Positions 13,469 to 17,907 of a DNA stretch of 17,907 nucleotides are shown here, piece after piece. The notes under the pieces are model-generated. The model ran no database searches. It was not told the origin of the DNA and saw only the letters and a program-made list of their open reading frames with translations. This DNA comes from Candidatus Omnitrophota bacterium (GTDB lineage: Bacteria > Omnitrophota > Gorgyraeia > Aquiviventales > Aquiviventaceae). The position numbers were made by a program, and so were the translations under genes. Every line of letters starts with the position of its first letter. Position 1 is the first letter of the stretch. The stretch is taken from assembly GCA_023247155.1 (NCBI GenBank), contig JAHFGZ010000004.1, forward strand, positions 22,590 through 40,496, read 5' to 3'.

Positions 13469-13497
13469 TTGACAAGTTCGCAACGATATGGTAGGCT
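13469..13497 (+). promoter_or_regulatory. candidate promoter of the tandem-receiver gene
   Basis: Exact -35 TTGACA (13469-13474), a 17-base spacer and a weak -10 TAGGCT (13492-13497). The expected start of transcription is about a dozen bases before the ATG at 13516. The poor -10 box together with the inverted repeat just upstream suggests dependence on a regulator. Confidence 0.6.
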
Positions 13498-13515
13498 TCC
13501 AAGGTGTGAGGTCTG

Positions 13516-14271
13516 ATGTCACTCGTACCTGACGGTACATCGCAGCAGGCGACGTTACAGCGTCAGGTCATGGTGATCGACGAAGACCCGGAGCGGCGCC
13601 ATCGCTGGGGCACTGTCCTCGTCCGCCATGCCCTGTCGGTGCACGGCGTCTGCCCGGCCGAGGCGGCGGCGGCCGCGCGCCAGTGGCCCGGCGTCATCCT
13701 GATCAGCGACGGGGCCCCGGGCGCGGACGGCTGGCGGCTGGCGGGCGAGCTCCGCGCGGCCAATGAGCGCGCCCCCATCATCCTGCTCGGCGCCCCGCCC
13801 CACGGGCCGACCGGTACCGCCCCCATTGTGCAGGCGGCCTTGCCGCTTGACGTCTCGGACGACGCGGTGCTGCAGGAAGTGGAGCGGTGGGTGAAGGCGG
13901 TCCCGCGGGCCGTCGAGCTCCTGCTGGTCGATGATGAGCCGAGATGGCGGATGATCCTGCAAAACTACCTTGAGCTCAAGGGGTTCACGGTGCTCACGGC
14001 GGGCTCCGGGGAAGAGGCGCTGGCGCAGCTGGAGCGCGCCGCGCCGCTGGCCTGCCTCCTCGACGTCAAGATGCCGGGCCTGGACGGCATCGCGACGCTG
14101 AAGCGCCTGCGCGGTTCCCACCCGAACCTGCCCGTCATCTTCCTCACCCAGGTGGATGAGGAGCAAACCGCCGAGGAGGCCAAGGTGCTGGGGGCGAACG
14201 ACTACCTCGTCAAGCCGTTCATCAGCTTCGAGCAGCTGGAAGCGCTCCTGCGCGTGAAGCTGTCCCGATGA
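13516..14271 (+). CDS. tandem receiver protein: pseudo-receiver plus active receiver
   Basis: A 251-residue two-component signalling protein with two receiver-like halves and no output domain. The second half (133-251) is canonical: acidic pair D139/D140 in LLLVDDE, phosphoacceptor D183 in LLDVKMPGLDG, T211 and K233 in LVKPF. The first half (16-128) begins VMVIDEDPE and has SDGAPGADG where the phosphorylation site should be, but alignment puts serine S64 at the aspartate position, and the KPF lysine is replaced near ALPLDVS, so it is probably not phosphorylated in the usual way. The ATG at 13516 follows GAGG. It converges on the Fis-type regulator gene, with five bases between the stops. It may relay or compete for phosphate from the histidine kinase at 11215-12213, which is inference. 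Confidence 0.9.
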   Translation: MSLVPDGTSQQATLQRQVMVIDEDPERRHRWGTVLVRHALSVHGVCPAEAAAAARQWPGVILISDGAPGADGWRLAGELRAANERAPIILLGAPPHGPTGTAPIVQAALPLDVSDDAVLQEVERWVKAVPRAVELLLVDDEPRWRMILQNYLELKGFTVLTAGSGEEALAQLERAAPLACLLDVKMPGLDGIATLKRLRGSHPNLPVIFLTQVDEEQTAEEAKVLGANDYLVKPFISFEQLEALLRVKLSR

Positions 14272-14276
14272 CGAGG

Positions 14277-14837
14277 TCAGTACGAGATGCCGAGCTTCTT
14301 GAGCCACCGGATCAGGCAGTAGCGGCTGACGCCGAGCAGCTCGGCGGCCTTGACCTGGTTCCAGCCGGTCCGCCGGAGGGCGGCCAGGATGAGCTTGCGA
14401 TAGAGCAGGTCCCGCCCTTCGCGGAGGGAGAGGCTGGTCAGCGTGAGGGGGATTTGCTCTTGCTGCTGGAGCGCCCGGCCCACCGTGTCCAGCAGCGCCT
14501 CATGGCTGAACGGCTTGGTGATCATGTCGAACGCGCCCAGCGCATGGTAGTAGCCGGCGCTGGCCTCGTCGCAGTAGGCGGACACAAGGATCACGGGCAG
14601 CTCCGGCAGGGCCTTCTTGATGAGGGGCAGCAGGTCTGCCCCTTCCAGCCCCGGCATGCGGATGTCGAGCAGCACGACCTCAAACGCGCTGGACTTCAGG
14701 AGCGGCATCACCTGGGTGCTGTCCGAGCAGGTCGTCGCGACGAAGCCATGCCGCGAGAGCAGCCCCTCATAGACGGTCAGGAGCTTCTCGTCGTCGTCGA
14801 TGACGAGGACGCGGTGCCCCGGTGCGACTTCGGCCAT
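14277..14837 (-). CDS. response regulator with Fis-type helix-turn-helix
   Basis: A 186-residue transcription regulator. The receiver domain has D14-D16 in LVIDDDE, phosphoacceptor D58 in LLDIRMPGLEG, S86 in the switch position and K108 in ITKPFS. After a short linker a Fis/HTH_8 helix-turn-helix follows at about 145-184 (LILAALRRTGWNQVKAAELL, then GVSRYCLIRWLKKLGI), like the C-terminus of NtrC-class proteins but without the AAA+ domain; this resembles the RegA/ActR layout, so it should act with ordinary sigma factors. The ATG at 14837 was chosen because GGAG lies six bases before it; ATG 14864 is in frame but would be at or near the transcription start. It is divergent from the secretion-type ATPase gene, a possible target. 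Confidence 0.92.
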   Translation of the reverse strand: MAEVAPGHRVLVIDDDEKLLTVYEGLLSRHGFVATTCSDSTQVMPLLKSSAFEVVLLDIRMPGLEGADLLPLIKKALPELPVILVSAYCDEASAGYYHALGAFDMITKPFSHEALLDTVGRALQQQEQIPLTLTSLSLREGRDLLYRKLILAALRRTGWNQVKAAELLGVSRYCLIRWLKKLGISY

Positions 14838-14870
14838 GTGGCGCTCCGCGGTCGGATGGGCCATGGACGA

Positions 14871-14900
14871 ACTATACCATACCTGTTGCAAAGGCGACAA
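14871..14900 (-). promoter_or_regulatory. candidate promoter of the Fis-type regulator gene
   Basis: On the minus strand TTGTCG (14895-14900), an 18-base spacer and TATAGT (14871-14876). The transcript would start close to 14864, leaving a leader of about 27 bases before the chosen ATG at 14837. Confidence 0.45.
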
Positions 14901-14989
14901 GCCGGTGGACGCCATCGCACAGGATGTGGCGCCTGCGCACACGCGGGCGCGATCGAGCGGACGGGCGCTTGAGTTTTTCCCGCGCCGGC

Positions 14990-15019
14990 TTGGAGGAGTC
15001 CCGCGCGGTCAGGTAGACT
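14990..15019 (+). promoter_or_regulatory. candidate promoter of the CpaF-like gene
   Basis: TTGGAG (14990-14995) and TAGACT (15014-15019) are 18 bases apart, about 30 bases before the ATG at 15051. The match is moderate. Confidence 0.4.
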
Positions 15020-15050
15020 TATGGGGACGGCCGTGAAGGAGGGCCGCAGG

Positions 15051-16463
15051 ATGCAGGGACCAGGAGGGTGTCGGAGGGAGTTTCCCGGCAACGGCCACGG
15101 GCGGCCGGCGAGCCGGTTCCGGGAACCGCCGTGGCTGGCGCTGACCGACGCGCTCCTCGAGCGCCTCCGCGGCCGCATGAGCCTCCTGCAGCCGCACGAG
15201 GAACGCCGCCAGGTGGTCGCCGACACCCTGGAGCGCCTGTACCAAGAGACCAACGGCCGGTTCCCCGCCCTGGCGGCCCCGGCCCAGCGCGAGGAGTTCC
15301 TCCAGGCCTTCTTCTCTTACGACGTCATCGAAGGCCTGCTCGAGGACCCCACCGTCGAGGACATCATCATCAACTCGACCAACCCCATCTTCGTGCACCG
15401 GGCGGATGACGGCCTCATGAAAACCGACCGCCGGTTCGAGAGCGCGCAGGCGCTTGCGGTCTTCGTCAAGAAGCTCCTCTTCTTCGCCGGCCGGTCCGAG
15501 GTGGACCCGATCAACGACGTGGAGCTCGTCGAGATCCCTGGGCGCGTGAACATCATCCAGTCGCCGTTCGGCCCCCAGATCACCATCGCGCGGGGCAAGA
15601 CCCAGCCCTTCACCATCCTGCAGCTCATCGACACCGGCATGCTGACCAACCAGCTGGCGGCCCAGCTGTGGATGTACGTCGAGGGGCTCGGCGTCCGGCC
15701 GGCCAACCTCATCATCTCCGGCGGGCCGGGCGCCGGCAAGACAACGCTGCTCAACGCCCTCCTCAGCTTCATCCCCTGGAAGGACCGGGTGGTCATCATC
15801 GAGGACACGCTCGAGCTCAACACGGCGTTCCTGGAGAACTGCTCCCGCCTTGAGAGCTGCCGCCGCGTGAAGACGCCGGACCTGGTGAAGAACAGCCTGC
15901 GGATGCGCCCGGAGCGCATCCTCGTCGGCGAGGTGCGCGGCGTCGAGGCCCGGGACCTCATGACGACGATGAACCTCGGCAAGTACTGCATGGGCACCCT
16001 GCACGCCTCCTCGGCCCGGGAGACCATCCTGCGCCTCCAGAACGAGCCGATGCACGTGCCGCCGGTCCTGGTCAGCCTCGTGGACGTCTTCATCATCCTG
16101 CGGAAGCTCAACACGGAGGGGAGGATCCGCCGGGTCGTGAGCGAGCTGGTGGAGACCTCGGGGATGGAGCAGCAGATGGTGCTCCTCTCGACGGTGTGGA
16201 GCTATGACCGCGCGCGGGACGAGGTGGTCGAGGGGTTGCCCAGCAGCACCTACCGCGACCGCCTCGCCACCGAGTCGGGCCAGACAGCCCTGCAGATCAT
16301 GGAGGAGGCCTCACGCCGGGCCGAGATCCTGCGGCGCATGCGCGAATCCGGGCGCTTCCCGGACATCGCCGCGGTCACGCAGTTCTGCCAGCTCTATAGC
16401 GACCAGCCGGAAGAGGCGTTGCGCCAGCTCGGCGCGTCCCCGAAGGCGCTCCACCGCCGGTAG
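15051..16463 (+). CDS. CpaF/VirB11-family secretion or pilus ATPase
   Basis: A 470-residue hexameric-ATPase-type protein of the type II/IV secretion superfamily (TadA/CpaF/VirB11), which powers pilus assembly or secretion from the inner membrane face. The N-terminal part has the conserved DPTVEDIIINSTNPIFVH (99-116). The nucleotide domain has Walker A GGPGAGKTT (224-232), the Asp box VVIIEDTLEL (247-256), Walker B RILVGEVRG (289-297) and the His box GTLHASSARE (315-324). From memory, the GKYCMGTLHASSARETILRL and NEPMHVPP block looks closer to archaeal members than to Caulobacter CpaF. The ATG at 15051 follows AAGGAGG at eight bases; ATG 15021 has no such site. No pilin, TadB/C or secretin gene is nearby and a palindromic terminator follows, so it stands alone, divergent from a response regulator. 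Confidence 0.92.
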   Translation: MQGPGGCRREFPGNGHGRPASRFREPPWLALTDALLERLRGRMSLLQPHEERRQVVADTLERLYQETNGRFPALAAPAQREEFLQAFFSYDVIEGLLEDPTVEDIIINSTNPIFVHRADDGLMKTDRRFESAQALAVFVKKLLFFAGRSEVDPINDVELVEIPGRVNIIQSPFGPQITIARGKTQPFTILQLIDTGMLTNQLAAQLWMYVEGLGVRPANLIISGGPGAGKTTLLNALLSFIPWKDRVVIIEDTLELNTAFLENCSRLESCRRVKTPDLVKNSLRMRPERILVGEVRGVEARDLMTTMNLGKYCMGTLHASSARETILRLQNEPMHVPPVLVSLVDVFIILRKLNTEGRIRRVVSELVETSGMEQQMVLLSTVWSYDRARDEVVEGLPSSTYRDRLATESGQTALQIMEEASRRAEILRRMRESGRFPDIAAVTQFCQLYSDQPEEALRQLGASPKALHRR

Positions 16464-16476
16464 CACAACCCGGACT

Positions 16477-16526
16477 GAAAAAATGGACCGGTTCCCTTTT
16501 AAAAGGGAACCGGTCCTCATTTATTG
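16477..16526. terminator. perfect palindrome acting as a two-way terminator
   Basis: Positions 16485-16516 form a perfect 32-base palindrome (GGACCGGTTCCCTTTT and its complement). Poly-A/T flanks (AAAAAA before, TCATTTATT after) make a stem plus T-tract in both directions, so it can end both the ATPase gene (stop 16463, plus) and the Dph6-like gene (stop 16521, minus). On the minus strand its border AAATGAGGA followed by CCGGTTCCCTTTT resembles the elements at 9035 and 12776, so it is likely a related repeat. Confidence 0.8.
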
Positions 16527-17186
16527 CAGATCACAGAACCAGAACCCATCCCGATGCACCACGTCGCCCGTCACCACCTGAACGGGCCGGCGGAAGAGCG
16601 GTCCGTCATGGACGAAGGTGTGGAACTCGCCGTTCTCCCCGCAGGGGTCGGCGCCCGGCGGCAGGTCCGCCAGCAGCTGCTCGTCGAACGCGCGGCCGCA
16701 GAACGACGGGTCGAGCTGCTTGGGGTCCACGCAGACCAGGATCGCCCGGAAGCCCGCCGCGATGAACGCCTGCGCGAGCCGCCGGGTGTCCTGCAGCCAG
16801 AGCGGGAAGAGCCCCTGCATGCCCAGCCGCGCCAGCTGCTCCTCCCGGTAGCGGCGGATCTCCTGCAGGAACAGGTCCCCGAAGATGACGCGCGACACCC
16901 CTTGGGCCTGATAGCGCTGGAGCAGCCGTCCCATGGCCTCCTCGTAGATGGCATTCGAGGCGCGGATGGGGATGCGGACCTGCTCGAGCGGCAGGCCGAT
17001 GGCCTCGGCCTGCTCGGCCAGCAGCGCGCAGCGCACCCCGTGCATGCTGATGCGGTCGTAGCCGTCGGTGACCGTCGTCACGAGCGCCTCGACGCGCAGC
17101 GCCGGATCGCGCAGCGCAGCCTGGAGGGCGAGCGAGCTGTCCTTGCCCCCGCTCCAGCACATCAGGACCGGTTCCGGCGCAGCCAT
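16521..17186 (-). CDS. Dph6/DUF71-type PP-loop ATP pyrophosphatase
   Basis: A 221-residue protein of the DUF71/diphthine-ammonia-ligase-like ATPase family. The PP-loop SGGKDSS is at 12-18, followed by the family blocks SMHGVRCALLAEQAEAIGLP, FGDLFLQEIRRYREE and, near the C-terminus, GENGEFHTFVHDGP. Bacteria lack diphthamide, so bacterial members must do something else; the family suggests amide- or adenylate-forming chemistry on an unknown substrate. The ATG at 17186 lies nine bases after the stop of the small membrane-protein gene and has no strong ribosome-binding site. The TAA stop abuts the palindromic terminator. With msrA it may belong to a small stress or repair operon, but the link is only positional. 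Confidence 0.88.
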   Translation of the reverse strand: MAAPEPVLMCWSGGKDSSLALQAALRDPALRVEALVTTVTDGYDRISMHGVRCALLAEQAEAIGLPLEQVRIPIRASNAIYEEAMGRLLQRYQAQGVSRVIFGDLFLQEIRRYREEQLARLGMQGLFPLWLQDTRRLAQAFIAAGFRAILVCVDPKQLDPSFCGRAFDEQLLADLPPGADPCGENGEFHTFVHDGPLFRRPVQVVTGDVVHRDGFWFCDLQ

Positions 17187-17195
17187 GCGCGCGGC

Positions 17196-17468
17196 TCACA
17201 GCCCCTGGACCATGACCCGCCACCACGCCACGGCGCTCAGCAGCATGAGGAGGAGGCCCAGGACCCTGGTGGTGCGGAGCTCCCGCCGCTCATCGATGGG
17301 GCTCACGCGCCAGTTGAACCGCGCCATGAGCCGCTGGTAGAGCGCGATGGACCGCTCCGGCATCGCGGCGCTGAAGACGCCGAAACCGAAGACCCCCAAC
17401 GCGAGCAGCGGCAGGAAGCCCCAGCCGATATTCGCCAGGGTCTCAAGGGTGTCCGCCGGGTCGCGCAT
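17196..17468 (-). CDS. small two-helix membrane protein of unknown function
   Basis: A 90-residue protein I do not recognise. One hydrophobic segment runs through WGFLPLLALGVFGFGVFSAA (about 16-35) and a second through VLGLLLMLLSAVAWWRVMV (about 69-87). Between them is a charged loop (MPERSIALYQRLMARFNWR, then DERRELRTTR) rich in arginine, so the loop is probably cytoplasmic with both ends outside. The ATG at 17468 overlaps the msrA stop by one base (TGATG), which supports real, coupled translation. The downstream gene starts nine bases after its stop. Confidence 0.75.
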   Translation of the reverse strand: MRDPADTLETLANIGWGFLPLLALGVFGFGVFSAAMPERSIALYQRLMARFNWRVSPIDERRELRTTRVLGLLLMLLSAVAWWRVMVQGL

Positions 17469-17907
17469 CAGTCCGTCCCAGCCGTTCCGGCGTGCGGCGG
17501 CTCACCCCAGGTCCGCTGCAGGTAGCCCTCCCGGCCCGAGCCGGCGCGGTAGAGCTTGTAGCGCAACGGGTTCTTCCTGTGGTAGTCCTGGTGGTAGTCT
17601 TCCGCCGGGTAGAAGGGGCCGGCGGGGGCGATCTCGGTCACCAGCGGCTTGTCGAACTTGCCTGATGCGGCCAGGCGCGCTTTCGACGCCTCGGCCAGCC
17701 GCCGCTGCTCCTCCGTGTGGTAGAAGATGACCGTCCGGTACTGCGGGCCCTGGTCCGCGAACTGCCCGTCCGCCTGCGTCGGGTCGATGTTGCGCCAGAA
17801 CGTCTCCAGCAGCTCATCGTAGCTGACCTGCGACGGGTCGTACGTGACCTGCACCGCCTCCGCGTGGCCGGTGGTGCCTGACGAGACCTGTTCGTACGTC
17901 GGGCGGC
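17468..17907 (-). CDS. msrA: peptide methionine sulfoxide reductase, 5' end cut by window edge
   Basis: The C-terminal 145 or so residues of MsrA, which reduces methionine-S-sulfoxide in proteins using thioredoxin. The family pattern is clear: RPTYEQVSSGTTGHAEAVQV (after the missing GCFWG active site), YDPSQVSYDELLETFW, DPTQADGQFADQGPQYRTVI, PAEDYHQDYHRKNP. The catalytic cysteine motif is beyond the window edge. The tail (GEPPHAGTAGTD) has no cysteine, so any resolving cysteine must be elsewhere. The reading frame is open to the edge; the first in-frame GTG inside (17854) is a valine, not the start. It heads the membrane-protein/Dph6-like unit. Confidence 0.95.
   Translation of the reverse strand, partial: RPTYEQVSSGTTGHAEAVQVTYDPSQVSYDELLETFWRNIDPTQADGQFADQGPQYRTVIFYHTEEQRRLAEASKARLAASGKFDKPLVTEIAPAGPFYPAEDYHQDYHRKNPLRYKLYRAGSGREGYLQRTWGEPPHAGTAGTD

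Noticed and set aside
11287..13516. Long plus-strand open frames (461 and 434 codons) opposite the kinase, CbiX-like and PEBP-like genes
   Set aside because: They cross several real minus-strand genes and a palindromic repeat, and their products have no family features.
15009..16055. A 348-codon minus-strand open frame opposite the CpaF-like gene
   Set aside because: The plus strand has Walker A, Walker B, Asp and His boxes; the antisense product shows only compositional bias.

Overview
The window is a GC-rich, densely coding bacterial chromosome segment of 17.9 kb with 20 protein genes. Sixteen complete genes and two edge-truncated ones (sodC at the left, msrA at the right) read leftward; two genes, a tandem-receiver protein and an orphan secretion-type ATPase, read rightward. 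The organism cannot be named from the sequence. A Cu/Zn superoxide dismutase and a DsbA-like oxidase, both with export signals, suggest a cell with a periplasm. The short intergenic palindromes resemble REP-type elements that are plentiful in environmental and uncultured Gram-negative lineages. There are no rRNA or tRNA genes, CRISPR arrays, transposases or phage genes.

Right to left along the minus strand. Positions 17907-16521 hold msrA (partial), a 90-residue two-helix membrane protein and a Dph6/DUF71-type PP-loop ATPase. These end at a perfect 32-bp palindrome that also closes the convergent CpaF/VirB11-like ATPase gene (15051-16463, plus). A Fis-type response regulator (14277-14837, minus) is divergent from that ATPase gene. 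It meets, tail to tail, a tandem-receiver protein (13516-14271, plus), whose promoter carries a 27-bp imperfect inverted repeat.

From 13300 down to 6981 lie a PEBP/YbhB-like protein, a CbiX-like chelatase, a sensor-poor histidine kinase, a possible 34-residue peptide, a purine/methylthioadenosine phosphorylase, methylthioribose-1-phosphate isomerase (MtnA) and a class II aldolase fused to a short-chain dehydrogenase. The last three look like a route from 5'-methylthioadenosine to a ketose 1-phosphate that the aldolase splits into DHAP and an aldehyde for the fused dehydrogenase: a DHAP-shunt-like pathway that replaces the rest of the methionine salvage cycle.

From 6968 down to 1 a promoter with perfect -35 and -10 hexamers precedes a CxxC-x17-CxxC zinc-ribbon gene. 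Then follow uppP, apt, trxB, a DUF255/YyaL thioredoxin-like protein, a DsbA-like oxidoreductase, a TVP38/VTT membrane protein and sodC. Several of these overlap by ATGA, indicating translational coupling. The last five form a thiol-redox and oxidative-stress operon. Apt could recycle the adenine released by the phosphorylase.

The most unusual non-coding structure is a set of palindromic elements at 9035-9107, 10174-10250, 12776-12844 and 16477-16526. They sit exactly at gene borders, supply stop codons, extend one protein, and in two copies keep their ends and loop while the stems have changed on both arms together.
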